A DNA stretch of 64,000 nt from Polaribacter sp. GTDB lineage: Bacteria; Bacteroidota; Bacteroidia; Flavobacteriales; Flavobacteriaceae. Position 1 is the stretch's first letter, and every line of letters begins with the position of its first letter. A model generated the notes under the pieces. That model searched no databases and was not told the DNA's origin. It was given only the letters and a program-made list of their open reading frames with translations. The DNA is taken from contig JAQXEU010000060.1 of assembly GCA_029250685.1 (NCBI GenBank), forward strand, positions 41,091 through 105,090. The letters are read 5' to 3'. Position numbers and translations under genes: made by a program. Positions 18,544-27,966 of the stretch are shown here, piece by piece.

Positions 18544-20478
18544 ATGTTAGACGAAAATCAAGAGAATACAGAAGATCAAATCAATCAAACTCCAGAAGAA
18601 AATGAAGTAGCGCCAATTGAAACTCCGAAAGCTGAAAAAGTGGAAGAGGAAGCAGCAGTTGCCGAAGAAGTTAAGGAGGATGTAGAAGAAGAGAAAGCAA
18701 CTACAGATAAAGTTGTTGAAGAGATTGAGGAGAAAGTAGCAGAAGAAGCTGAGAAAGATGAAGAAAGAAACACGATTCCGATGTTGGATTATGAAAACAT
18801 GGAATTAGAAGCTTTGGCAGATGAGTTAGAAAAGTTGATTAAAGATTTTCCAATACAACAACTAAAGAAAAATACTGACGCAATTAAAAACGCATTTAAT
18901 GCTAAATTTGGTGCTTTATTAGCGGAGAAGAAAGCAGTATTTTTAGAAGAAGGCGGTAATTCAATCGATTTTCAATATACAAGTCCTGTGAAGGCAACAT
19001 ACAATTCTTTATTGTCTGATTATAAAAAGAAAAGAGACGCGTATTATTCTGATTTAGACACACAGTTAAAAAATAATTTAGAAAAGCGTCATATTGTAAT
19101 TACTCAATTGAAAGAGCTAATTGAGAATGCAGATCCAAAAACGATGTATAAAAACTTTAAAGTTATACAAACAAGTTGGAGAGAAATTGGTGCCGTTCCA
19201 AGAAATAAATACAATGATACTTGGAGAAATTATCATCATCATGTAGAGCGTTTTTACGATTTATTACACATGAGTAATGATTTTAGAGATTTAGATTTCA
19301 AAAATAATTTGGAAGAAAAATTACAGTTGATAGCAAAAGTAGAAGCCTTGGCAGAATTAGATAATGTTAATGACGCTTTTAAAGAATTGCAACAATATCA
19401 TAAAGCCTGGAAAGAAGATATTGGGCCAGTTTCACAAGAGCATAGAGAAGATGTTTGGCTGAAATTTAGTGCTGCAAGCAAAAAAATTCACGATAAGAGA
19501 CATAATTATTTTAGATCGATGAAATCTCAATATCAAGAAATTATTGAGAAAAAATTAGAAGTAATTGAATCTATAAATCAATATGATACTTCTAAAAATA
19601 AAAAACATAGTGATTGGCAAAAAAGTATCAACGAAATTGAAACGTTGAGAAAGCAGTATTTTGATGCTGGAAAATTACCTTACAATAGAAGTGAAGAGGT
19701 TTGGCAAAAATTTAAAGCAGCAACAAAGAAGTTTAATGCAGCAAAAAATGTTTTTTACAAACAAGAGAAAAGTGTTCAGCAAGATAATTTAGATAAAAAA
19801 AATGCACTTATTGAATTGGCAGAATCTGTGAAGGATAGCGAAGATTGGGAAAACGCTACAAACACGATAAAGAAAATTCAAGCAGATTGGAAAAAAGTTG
19901 GGCATGTTCCAAGAAAATTTTCTGATGATATTTGGAAACGTTTCAAAGGAGCTTGTAATCATTATTTTGATAGATTTCATAATAGACAAGACGATTTAAA
20001 TAAAGAACAACAAGCTTTTATTGAAGAGAAGAAAGTCTACTTAGAAGAAGTTAGAAAAGTTGAAAAAGCAACTTTAGAAGAAATAAATGATTTTATTAAA
20101 AAATGGAGAGACTTTGGGGAAACTCCAAGAAGTGTGCGTCATTTAGAATCTAAATTTTATAAGCAAGTTGATAAGTTGTTAGAAGGTTTGTCTTTAAGTA
20201 AAGATGAAATTGCAATGTTGAAGTATAAAAACTTGGTTGAAGGTTTGATGGCTCAAGGCAACGAACATAAATTAAATGCAGAGCAATTATTTGTTAGAAA
20301 GAAAATTGACGGAATTAATAAAGAAATTCAGCAATTAGAAAACAATCTAAGTTTCTTTTCTAATGCAAAAGATGATAATCCTTTAGTAATAAATGTTAGA
20401 ACCAATATAGATTCTTTCAAAGAAGAAATTAGTATTTGGAAGCAAAAACTAGACTATATTAAGAGATTGGATTACTAA
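18544..20478 (+). CDS. DUF349 domain protein with acidic low-complexity N-terminus
   Basis: Repeated 'W...IG.VPR......W..F' units (WREIGAVPRNKYNDTWRNY, WKKVGHVPRKFSDDIWKRF). Confidence 0.92.
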   Translation: MLDENQENTEDQINQTPEENEVAPIETPKAEKVEEEAAVAEEVKEDVEEEKATTDKVVEEIEEKVAEEAEKDEERNTIPMLDYENMELEALADELEKLIKDFPIQQLKKNTDAIKNAFNAKFGALLAEKKAVFLEEGGNSIDFQYTSPVKATYNSLLSDYKKKRDAYYSDLDTQLKNNLEKRHIVITQLKELIENADPKTMYKNFKVIQTSWREIGAVPRNKYNDTWRNYHHHVERFYDLLHMSNDFRDLDFKNNLEEKLQLIAKVEALAELDNVNDAFKELQQYHKAWKEDIGPVSQEHREDVWLKFSAASKKIHDKRHNYFRSMKSQYQEIIEKKLEVIESINQYDTSKNKKHSDWQKSINEIETLRKQYFDAGKLPYNRSEEVWQKFKAATKKFNAAKNVFYKQEKSVQQDNLDKKNALIELAESVKDSEDWENATNTIKKIQADWKKVGHVPRKFSDDIWKRFKGACNHYFDRFHNRQDDLNKEQQAFIEEKKVYLEEVRKVEKATLEEINDFIKKWRDFGETPRSVRHLESKFYKQVDKLLEGLSLSKDEIAMLKYKNLVEGLMAQGNEHKLNAEQLFVRKKIDGINKEIQQLENNLSFFSNAKDDNPLVINVRTNIDSFKEEISIWKQKLDYIKRLDY

Positions 20479-20499
20479 AGATAAAGTCTCTATAAAATA

Positions 20500-20532
20500 A
20501 AAAACTCGGAGAAATTTTCTCCGAGTTTTTTT
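20500..20532. terminator. Bidirectional Rho-independent terminator
   Basis: AAAACTCGGAGAAA..TTTCTCCGAGTTTT between convergent genes. Confidence 0.92.
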
Positions 20533-20554
20533 ATGTTTTAAAGATTGGTGTTTC

Positions 20555-21328
20555 TTAAGCCATTAAGCCGTCAATCTTTTCTTTTTCTTCTCTTGCTAAA
20601 TCAGCATCCACTAAAATTCTACCGCTATACTCATCAATAGTAATTTTTTTACGAGTAGCAATTTCTACTTGTACTTGTGGTGGAATAGTAAAGAAAGAAC
20701 CACCAGAAGCTCCTCTTTCGATTGATACAACAGCTAGCCCGTTTTTTACTTTATTTCTAATTCTTTTATAAGCTCCTAATAAATGCTCGTCAATTGCTTC
20801 AGAAAATTCTGCAGATTTTTTAACTAACATTTTTTGCTCTTTTTCAGTTTCTTTTAAGATTCCTGCTAGTTCAGCTTTTTTATGTTTTAAATGCTCATCT
20901 TGCTTTGCTAATTTCTCTTTAGTAGCATTAATGATTTCATTTTTTTGTTCAATTTTTACAGCATATTCTCCAATTCTTTTTTCAGCTAATTGAATTTCTA
21001 ACTCTTGATATTCAACTTCTTTTGTGATAGAATCAAACTCTCTGTTGTTTCTAACTTTCTTTTGTTGCTCGTCGTATTTTTTCATCAAAGCTTTAGATTC
21101 TTCAATCAATATTTTTTTGTTATTGATATCTGTATCTAAGTTTGCAACGTCTTCTGCAAAATTTGAAAGTCTAGTATTTAAACCTGCAATTTCATCTTCT
21201 AAATCTTCAACTTCTAAAGGTAATTCTCCACTAACATTGTTAATTTCATCAATTCTAGAGTCGATTAATTGTAAGTCGTATAAAGCTCTTAGTTTTTCTT
21301 CTACCGTAACCTCTTTCTTCTTTGCCAT
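20555..21328 (-). CDS. CdsZ-like coiled-coil protein with degenerate zinc-ribbon
   Basis: Coiled-coil plus C-terminal GASGGSFFTIPPQVQVEI...DEYSGRILVD matching the family layout without cysteines. Confidence 0.85.
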   Translation of the reverse strand: MAKKKEVTVEEKLRALYDLQLIDSRIDEINNVSGELPLEVEDLEDEIAGLNTRLSNFAEDVANLDTDINNKKILIEESKALMKKYDEQQKKVRNNREFDSITKEVEYQELEIQLAEKRIGEYAVKIEQKNEIINATKEKLAKQDEHLKHKKAELAGILKETEKEQKMLVKKSAEFSEAIDEHLLGAYKRIRNKVKNGLAVVSIERGASGGSFFTIPPQVQVEIATRKKITIDEYSGRILVDADLAREEKEKIDGLMA

Positions 21329-21331
21329 GTT

Positions 21332-22123
21332 TTAACTGTAATAAATTGGATTTGTACTTTTTTCTGATAAAATGACTGCAAAATTAGTGAATTTTTTTGT
21401 AAGATACTCAACTAAAAGATTTTTTGTGAACTGTTCACTTTCATAATGACCAATATCTGCCAATAAAATTTTCTTTTCAGCTTTAAAAAAATCGTGATAC
21501 TTAAAATCAGAACTAATATATGCATCTGCATTTAAGGCGATTGCATTTTCAATTGCAAAACTTCCAGATCCACCTAAAACGGCTACTTTTTTTATGGATT
21601 TATGAAGTAATTCTGAATGACGAACACATTCGGTTTTCATGGTTGATTTTACAAATTGAATAAAGTCAGTTTCGTTCATTTCGGTTTCTAATTCACCGAT
21701 CATTCCCATTCCAATAGTTTCTTGAGTTTTTAAGTTTGATTTTGGAATTAAAATCTCTGTATTTTTTAAATCTAAAACTTCACAAATTTTCCCGCTTACA
21801 CCATCTTTTTTATTATCTAAAGCTGTATGCATTGCATAAATTGCGATGTCATTTTTTATTGCTTTTAAAACCACACGTTCTACATACGTATCTCCGTTAA
21901 GTTTTTTTAATCCGCCAAAAATTATAGGATGAAAACTTACAATTAAATTGCAGTTCTTTGCAATTGCTTCATCAACTGTTTCTTCTAAACTATCTAAAGT
22001 AACTAAAACACCTGTAACTTCTTTGTTGTAATTACCAACTAATAAACCAACATTATCAAAGTCTTCAGCATAAGAAAGCGGAGCTAATTCTTCTAAGTAA
22101 TTGGTTACGGTTTGTATTTTCAT
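21332..22123 (-). CDS. Nif3-like dinuclear metal center hexameric protein
   Basis: MKIQTVTNYLEELAPLSYAEDFDNVGLLVG, FHPIIFGGLK, MHTALDN; start chosen at MKIQTV. Confidence 0.94.
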   Translation of the reverse strand: MKIQTVTNYLEELAPLSYAEDFDNVGLLVGNYNKEVTGVLVTLDSLEETVDEAIAKNCNLIVSFHPIIFGGLKKLNGDTYVERVVLKAIKNDIAIYAMHTALDNKKDGVSGKICEVLDLKNTEILIPKSNLKTQETIGMGMIGELETEMNETDFIQFVKSTMKTECVRHSELLHKSIKKVAVLGGSGSFAIENAIALNADAYISSDFKYHDFFKAEKKILLADIGHYESEQFTKNLLVEYLTKKFTNFAVILSEKSTNPIYYS

Positions 22124-22205
22124 TCCATATAAATTTGTGAAATTTTCTTTAAAAAGAAAATTATTACGAGAACCAAAGTTAAGATTTTTAATTACTTTAG
22201 TACTA

Positions 22206-23228
22206 ATGAAATTTATTCGATTTTTATTATTCCCATTTACCATCATTTATATAATAGTTACGTCACTTCGTAATTATTTTTTTGATGTTGGTGTTTTTAA
22301 ATCAACAAGATTTGAAAAACCAATTATTGTTGTTGGAAATTTATCTGTTGGCGGAACAGGAAAAACGCCACAAATAGAATATTTAATCAAATTGTTAAAG
22401 TCGAATTACAAACTTGGGGTTTTAAGTAGAGGTTACGGACGTGTAACCAAAGGGTTTTTATTGGTTGATGAAACCAAAAATGTTTTAGAAGTTGGTGACG
22501 AACCTTTACAGTTCTCTAGGAAGTTTGTTAATGTTTCTGTAGCAGTTGATGAAAATCGTGTAAATGGAATTCAACAATTAACAAATACAGAAGTTGTTTT
22601 ATTGGATGATGCTTTTCAGCATAGAAAGGTAGCAGCTGGATTTTATGTTTTGCTAACAAAATACAGCGATTTATTTTCGAACGATTTTGTTTTACCAACA
22701 GGTAATTTAAGAGAGCGAAGAGTTGGTGTAAAAAGAGCTAATGTAGTTGTGGTTACAAAATGCCCGTCTACAATTGATGAACAAGAAAAGAATGATTTAA
22801 AACAATTAATTGGTAGGTACTATGAGGGGCCAATTTTCTTTTCTACAATAAAATATGCTGCTGTTTTGCAAAGTAATAATGCTATAGTAATTCAAACATT
22901 AGATTTATCTAATTATGAAGTTTTATTGATAACCGGAATTGCAAATCCAACACCATTAGAAAACTATTTATTAGGATTGAATTGTAGTTTTAAGCACATT
23001 AAATTTTCTGATCATCATCAGTTTACTGAAAAAGAGATTACCGATTTAAAAAGACAATTTGATATCCTAAACTCCGGAAATAAAATTGTACTAACTACCG
23101 AAAAAGATTTTGTGCGTTTGTCAGATCAAATCGAGAATTTGTATTATTTAGAAATCGAAACCAATTTTGGGAATCAGCAACAGGAGTTTGATGATTTAAT
23201 TACCAATTATGTAAAAAAGGACTTATAA
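22206..23228 (+). CDS. lpxK: Tetraacyldisaccharide 4'-kinase
   Basis: VGNLSVGGTGKTPQIEYL P-loop, LSRGYGR, LLDDAFQHRKV; start chosen at MKFIRFLLFPF. Confidence 0.95.
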   Translation: MKFIRFLLFPFTIIYIIVTSLRNYFFDVGVFKSTRFEKPIIVVGNLSVGGTGKTPQIEYLIKLLKSNYKLGVLSRGYGRVTKGFLLVDETKNVLEVGDEPLQFSRKFVNVSVAVDENRVNGIQQLTNTEVVLLDDAFQHRKVAAGFYVLLTKYSDLFSNDFVLPTGNLRERRVGVKRANVVVVTKCPSTIDEQEKNDLKQLIGRYYEGPIFFSTIKYAAVLQSNNAIVIQTLDLSNYEVLLITGIANPTPLENYLLGLNCSFKHIKFSDHHQFTEKEITDLKRQFDILNSGNKIVLTTEKDFVRLSDQIENLYYLEIETNFGNQQQEFDDLITNYVKKDL

Positions 23229-24119
23229 TTTATTACGATGTAAGCTTTTTATAATTCCGTCTGCTAAACCAATTTTTGGAACATAAATTTTTCTAGCACC
23301 ACTCCATTTCATTGCAGATAAGTAAATTTTTGTTGCAGGAATAATTACATCGGCTCTATCAGGATTTAAACTTAATTCAGAAACGCGATCATCAAAACTC
23401 ATGTTTTTTAAGAACTGATACTGTGCATTTAAATAAATATAAGAAATTGGTTTTCCAATTGTTCTTCCAGACATTTTAAACAGTTTATTGATATTTCCAC
23501 CAGAACCAATTAAAGATATTTTTTTAAGATTTTTTGTATTGTCCTCAACCCATTTTTGAACTTCTTTAAAAATGATTTTGTTATCTGATTTTTTATTATT
23601 TATCAAACGTACGGTTCCCATTTTAAAAGATTTCGAATTGATAATCCTACCTTTAGAGAAAATAGTAAATTCTGTACTTCCACCACCTACATCAACATAT
23701 AAATAAGAAGCATCACTTTCAATTAATTCACTTAAATCTGTCGAAAAAATAATAGCAGCTTCTTTTTTTCCGCCAATAATATCTATTTGGACCCCTGTTT
23801 TTTCTAAAATTAATTGCGCAATTTCTTTCCCGTTTTCAGCTTCACGCATTGCTGAAGTTGCACAGGCTTTATATTTTTCTACATTATTGATTTTCATCAA
23901 TAATTTAAAAGCTTCCATGGCTTCAACCATTCTTTGTGCATTTATATCTGAAATTTTTCCAGAAACAAAAGCGTCAGCTCCTAAGCGAATTGGAACACGA
24001 ACCAAAGAAGATTTTCTAAACTGTGGTTCTTTATCTTTTTCTACAATAACATTGGCAATCAGCAAGCGAATGGCGTTTGAGCCAATATCTATCGCAGCAT
24101 ATTTTTTAATTTCTAACAA
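23223..24119 (-). CDS. ppx: Exopolyphosphatase / Ppx-GppA phosphatase
   Basis: AAIDIGSNAIRLLIANV, ATSAMREAENG, YVDVGGGSTEFT. Confidence 0.93.
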   Translation of the reverse strand: MLEIKKYAAIDIGSNAIRLLIANVIVEKDKEPQFRKSSLVRVPIRLGADAFVSGKISDINAQRMVEAMEAFKLLMKINNVEKYKACATSAMREAENGKEIAQLILEKTGVQIDIIGGKKEAAIIFSTDLSELIESDASYLYVDVGGGSTEFTIFSKGRIINSKSFKMGTVRLINNKKSDNKIIFKEVQKWVEDNTKNLKKISLIGSGGNINKLFKMSGRTIGKPISYIYLNAQYQFLKNMSFDDRVSELSLNPDRADVIIPATKIYLSAMKWSGARKIYVPKIGLADGIIKSLHRNKL

Positions 24120-24127
24120 GCGTACTT

Positions 24128-24616
24128 CTATTTATGATTTTTCGGAAATTCAACTAATGTTGTAATCCCTTTTTTAATGCTTTTCCAGTGTTTGTTATCA
24201 AATTGAATTCCAATAACACCACAAGTTGGAACGTGTGCAATTGGTTTACTTCCGTATTTGTTTACAAATGTGTTTATTCCGTGATCGTGGCTGAAAATAA
24301 TTGCAGAATCAAAACTATCATCCAGCGCTTTTATCGTTTTTACCAAATAACCATCGCTAAAACTGTATAGTTGTTTTTTGATTTTTAAATTGGCTAAAGG
24401 ATAACCAAAGTTATCACAAAAAATAATTGCTGTATGTAGCGCTCTATTTGCGCTACTTGTTACAAAAACATCAGGTTTTGTAATTGTTTCTGATAAGTAA
24501 TTTGATACTAAATGCGCGTCTTTGATACCGCGTTTTTTAAGTGGTCTATCAATATCTTCAATACCATCGTATTCCCAAGATGATTTTGCGTGACGAACAA
24601 TATAAAGTGTTTTCAT
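24128..24616 (-). CDS. Histidine phosphatase family protein (SixA-like)
   Basis: TLYIVRHAKSSWEYDGIEDIDRPLKKRG catalytic RHG-type motif. Confidence 0.92.
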   Translation of the reverse strand: MKTLYIVRHAKSSWEYDGIEDIDRPLKKRGIKDAHLVSNYLSETITKPDVFVTSSANRALHTAIIFCDNFGYPLANLKIKKQLYSFSDGYLVKTIKALDDSFDSAIIFSHDHGINTFVNKYGSKPIAHVPTCGVIGIQFDNKHWKSIKKGITTLVEFPKNHK

Positions 24617-24646
24617 TTTAAAGTTTGATAGAGTAAATATAGAGAA

Positions 24647-25294
24647 TTATGGAGCTAATCGTTCTATTTTCCAAGAAAAATCTTTTTGTAAAGTATAACG
24701 AATTCTGTCATGCATTCTGTTTGGTCTTCCTTGCCAAAATTCAATTGAAACAGGTTTTACTAAAAAACCACCCCAATGCTTTGGGCGTAAAATCTCTTGC
24801 TGATTAAATTTTTCCTCAAAGGATTTTAAATTGTTGTCTAAGGCTTCTCTTGAAGCAACAACTTCGCTTTGGTTCGAGGCCCAAGCTCCTAATTTGCTTC
24901 CATCTGGTCGTGATTCAAAGTAACCATCAGATAAATTCTCTGCTAACTTTTCTGCATTTCCTTTAATGATGATTTGTTGTTCTAAGCCAGCCCAAAAAAA
25001 CGATAAACAAATATTGTTATTTGCTGAAATTGCTTTCCCTTTTTCTGAATTGTAATTGGTGTAAAAAATAAAACCTTCCCATGTGTATTTCTTTAATAAA
25101 ACAACTCTGCTTTTCGGAAAACCGTCTAAACCAATTGATGAAATTGTTACGGCGTTTGCTTCATGAATTAACTCAGAAGCATCTGCATTTATAAACCATT
25201 GCTGAAATAATTCAATCGGATTTTCTGGACAAGTACTTTCTAATAGTTCTTGTTTTTCGTAAGATTTTCTATGATTACTTAAATCGTGCGCCAT
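24647..25294 (-). CDS. pdxH: Pyridoxamine 5'-phosphate oxidase
   Basis: PKSRVVLLKKY, FYTNYNSEKGKAI, FWQGRPNRMHDRIRY. Confidence 0.97.
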   Translation of the reverse strand: MAHDLSNHRKSYEKQELLESTCPENPIELFQQWFINADASELIHEANAVTISSIGLDGFPKSRVVLLKKYTWEGFIFYTNYNSEKGKAISANNNICLSFFWAGLEQQIIIKGNAEKLAENLSDGYFESRPDGSKLGAWASNQSEVVASREALDNNLKSFEEKFNQQEILRPKHWGGFLVKPVSIEFWQGRPNRMHDRIRYTLQKDFSWKIERLAP

Positions 25295-25350
25295 AAGTTT
25301 GTTTTGCAGAGTAAAAATACAAATGTTTTGAGAGTGACAGCAAATTACTT

Positions 25351-26769
25351 TTATTTTTTTAAACCAACTTTATATTCTGGATGCATTAAGTTTTCCACTG
25401 TTAAAATAGCGTCCAATTCTGTTTCTGATAGTAATCCTTTTTCTAAAACCAATTCTCGAATTGTTTTACCTGTTGTAATAGCTTCTTTTCCGATAATATC
25501 TCCCATGTGATGACCAATATATGGATTTAAATATGTGATTAATCCGACAGAATTATACACCATGCTTTTTGTGTGTTTGGCATTTGCTGTTATTCCGCTA
25601 ATACATTTATCACTTAACGTTGTACATGCATTTGAAAGTAGTTCAATCGACTCAAAAAGCGATTGTGCGATTACTGGTTCCATGACGTTTAATTGTAGTT
25701 GTCCTGCTTCGGCAGCAAATGAAATAGTTACGTCGTTTCCAATTACTTTAAAACAAACTTGATTGACAACTTCTGGAATTACTGGGTTTACTTTAGCTGG
25801 CATTATTGAAGAACCAGCTTGCATTTCGGGTAAATTAATTTCGTTAAAACCACATCTTGGACCAGAAGATAATAAACGCAAATCATTACAGATTTTAGAA
25901 AGTTTTACAGCGGTTCTTTTTAATGCTCCAGATACCATTACATAAGCACCACAATCTGAAGTAGCTTCAATTAAATTGTGTGCTTTTATAAATTTTGCGC
26001 CCGTAAATTCTTGTAAATAGTTGATGGAAACTTGAGTGAAATTTTTTGGAGCATTTACCCCAGTTCCTATTGCTGTGCCTCCTAAGTTTAATTCTAAAAT
26101 AAGATTTCTAACATTTCTTAGGCTTTTAATTTCTTCTCTTAAATTGGTAGCCCAAGCAGAAAATTCATCACCCATTGACATAGGAACAGCGTCTTGTAGT
26201 TGCGTTCTTCCCATTTTAAGAACTTTTGAAAATTTTACAGATTTTACACTAATCTCTTTTATCAATGAGCTTAAATCCTCAATTAAATAATCTATATAAT
26301 AATACAATGCAATTCTAAATCCAGTTGGATATGCATCATTTGTGGATTGTGATTTATTTACATGATCGTTTGGGTGAACAACATCATAATTTCCAAGTTC
26401 ATAACCATTTAACTCTAAAGCAACATTTGCAATTACTTCATTAGTATTCATATTTACTGAAGTTCCTGCGCCACCTTGAAAAACATCAACAGGAAAATAT
26501 TTTGTGTATTTGGAAACATTATTTAGAATTTCATCACAAGCTTGAATAATCATGTTTGCTGTATCCGTTGGAATTGTTCCAATTTCTTTGTTGGCACAAG
26601 CACATGCTTTTTTGGTTAGAATCATTCCTTTTATAAAAATAGGATAATCAGCTATTTTGGCTTTAGATATTTTAAAGTTATCGATGGCTCTTTGTGTATG
26701 GATTCCGTAATAGAGATGCTTAGCAATCTCCATGCTTCCTAATAAATCTTCTTCTATTCTATTTTTCAT
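25351..26769 (-). CDS. aspA: Aspartate ammonia-lyase
   Basis: [15 protein letters not shown] fumarase/aspartase signature; N-terminus [10 protein letters not shown]. Confidence 0.95.
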   Translation of the reverse strand: MKNRIEEDLLGSMEIAKHLYYGIHTQRAIDNFKISKAKIADYPIFIKGMILTKKACACANKEIGTIPTDTANMIIQACDEILNNVSKYTKYFPVDVFQGGAGTSVNMNTNEVIANVALELNGYELGNYDVVHPNDHVNKSQSTNDAYPTGFRIALYYYIDYLIEDLSSLIKEISVKSVKFSKVLKMGRTQLQDAVPMSMGDEFSAWATNLREEIKSLRNVRNLILELNLGGTAIGTGVNAPKNFTQVSINYLQEFTGAKFIKAHNLIEATSDCGAYVMVSGALKRTAVKLSKICNDLRLLSSGPRCGFNEINLPEMQAGSSIMPAKVNPVIPEVVNQVCFKVIGNDVTISFAAEAGQLQLNVMEPVIAQSLFESIELLSNACTTLSDKCISGITANAKHTKSMVYNSVGLITYLNPYIGHHMGDIIGKEAITTGKTIRELVLEKGLLSETELDAILTVENLMHPEYKVGLKK

Positions 26770-26832
26770 TGCTTACGTATTTTTTGCAATTATAAAAATA
26801 GTAGTTTTTTATGATTTTAAGATGTCGAAACC

Positions 26833-27045
26833 TTATAAGTTTTCACAATAAAACCCTTCTTTTTGAACTATGTGTTTTACTTCTTCTTCATGTAAGCTTT
26901 CATTCGCTTCAATTCGTAAAACATTATCGATGTCTTCTAAATCAATAGACCAATTTGTGATAATTGGATGCTCGTTTAAAAAGGGTTTAATTTTTTTAAC
27001 TTTTTTCTTTGTTTTAATATCTGTTCTAAGGATAATGAGTTTCAT
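26833..27045 (-). CDS. small HMA-like protein without CxxC
   Basis: 70-aa beta-alpha-beta-like pattern, short ORF next to sigma factor/DUF4386. Confidence 0.55.
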   Translation of the reverse strand: MKLIILRTDIKTKKKVKKIKPFLNEHPIITNWSIDLEDIDNVLRIEANESLHEEEVKHIVQKEGFYCENL

Positions 27046-27048
27046 AGG

Positions 27049-27495
27049 TTATTTATAACTGTCTTTTACGCCTTTTATCAAAAGCCATAGAATGGTAGAG
27101 AACTCTCCTAAGGCAAGTGGTAGCATTATAATTGCAGTTACTGATTCTTTGTGTTCCGGTAAAATAATTGAAACAAAACTATCTATTAAATAAGCAAAAC
27201 ATCCAATGGTTAAGAAAATACCAATGATTTTTGGAATAAATTTAGATTTGATAATTAGCATTCCAAAAGGGAACAACCAAAGTCCCCAGAAAATTCCAAC
27301 TACTGAAATCCCATACTCATATAAATTAATGAATACCAACGCTAAAGAATTTAGCTGTTCAGTATTGAAAACTTGTAAGAAATCAGCACCACTAACAAGC
27401 ATTTGAGCTACAACAAGATTGAGGACATTAAGGAAAGATATCGGTATCGCAACCAATACCAGCGTTACCATGTATTTGGTTAGTTTGGTATTCAC
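27049..27495 (-). CDS. DUF4386-like membrane protein
   Basis: Multi-TM, PISFLNVLNLVVAQMLVSG...FGMLIIKSKFIPKIIGIFLTIG. Confidence 0.75.
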   Translation of the reverse strand: MNTKLTKYMVTLVLVAIPISFLNVLNLVVAQMLVSGADFLQVFNTEQLNSLALVFINLYEYGISVVGIFWGLWLFPFGMLIIKSKFIPKIIGIFLTIGCFAYLIDSFVSIILPEHKESVTAIIMLPLALGEFSTILWLLIKGVKDSYK

Positions 27496-27499
27496 CTCT

Positions 27500-27892
27500 T
27501 TAAAGAGTCGACTTAAAGTTAAGACTAAAAATAGCTTTCTTTAATTCTTCTTTCAACGCTTCTGAATACGAATCTTCTGAATTTTCGTAAAACGCTTCTG
27601 CAAAGTCTGTCAATTGGTTTTCGAATTCATCTTCTACATGAGTATATTTGGTACCTTTTCTCATGACGTCGATAATTTTATTTTTTATCGAATGATAGAC
27701 AAAACCAGGGACATTGTTGATAGGTGAAATATTCTTGCGAGAAAAAATTTTTAATGCGACATCTTGAATGATATCTTCTGCATCTCTATCAGCATCGTTC
27801 TCAATTTTAGAATTTACATAAGCTTTTAGGTTATGATATTCCTCATTGAAGAAGTTTTTTAGTTGCTGATCGTTGTTTTTATCTGATGCCAT
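27500..27892 (-). CDS. Sigma-70 family sigma factor with region 2 but no recognisable region 4 (truncated)
   Basis: DRDAEDIIQDVALKIFSR..NNVPGFVYHSIKNKIIDVMRK region 2; ends at ...IFSLNFKSTL* where region 4 should begin. Confidence 0.8.
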   Translation of the reverse strand: MASDKNNDQQLKNFFNEEYHNLKAYVNSKIENDADRDAEDIIQDVALKIFSRKNISPINNVPGFVYHSIKNKIIDVMRKGTKYTHVEDEFENQLTDFAEAFYENSEDSYSEALKEELKKAIFSLNFKSTL

Positions 27893-27966
27893 TCAAGTCC
27901 CTTTTTCTAGGTCTTCATTTATAAAGACGCAAGGTTTTAAAATTATTGCATTTTTTTTGAAGTTTT

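Noticed and set aside
18585-18773. Ser-rich antisense ORF opposite DUF349 N-terminus
   Set aside because: Mirror of the Glu/Ala-rich low-complexity coding sequence
22124-22246. Extended N-terminus of the Nif3-like ORF (MMVNGNNKNR...)
   Set aside because: Would overlap the divergent lpxK start; conserved Nif3 sequence starts at MKIQTV (22123)
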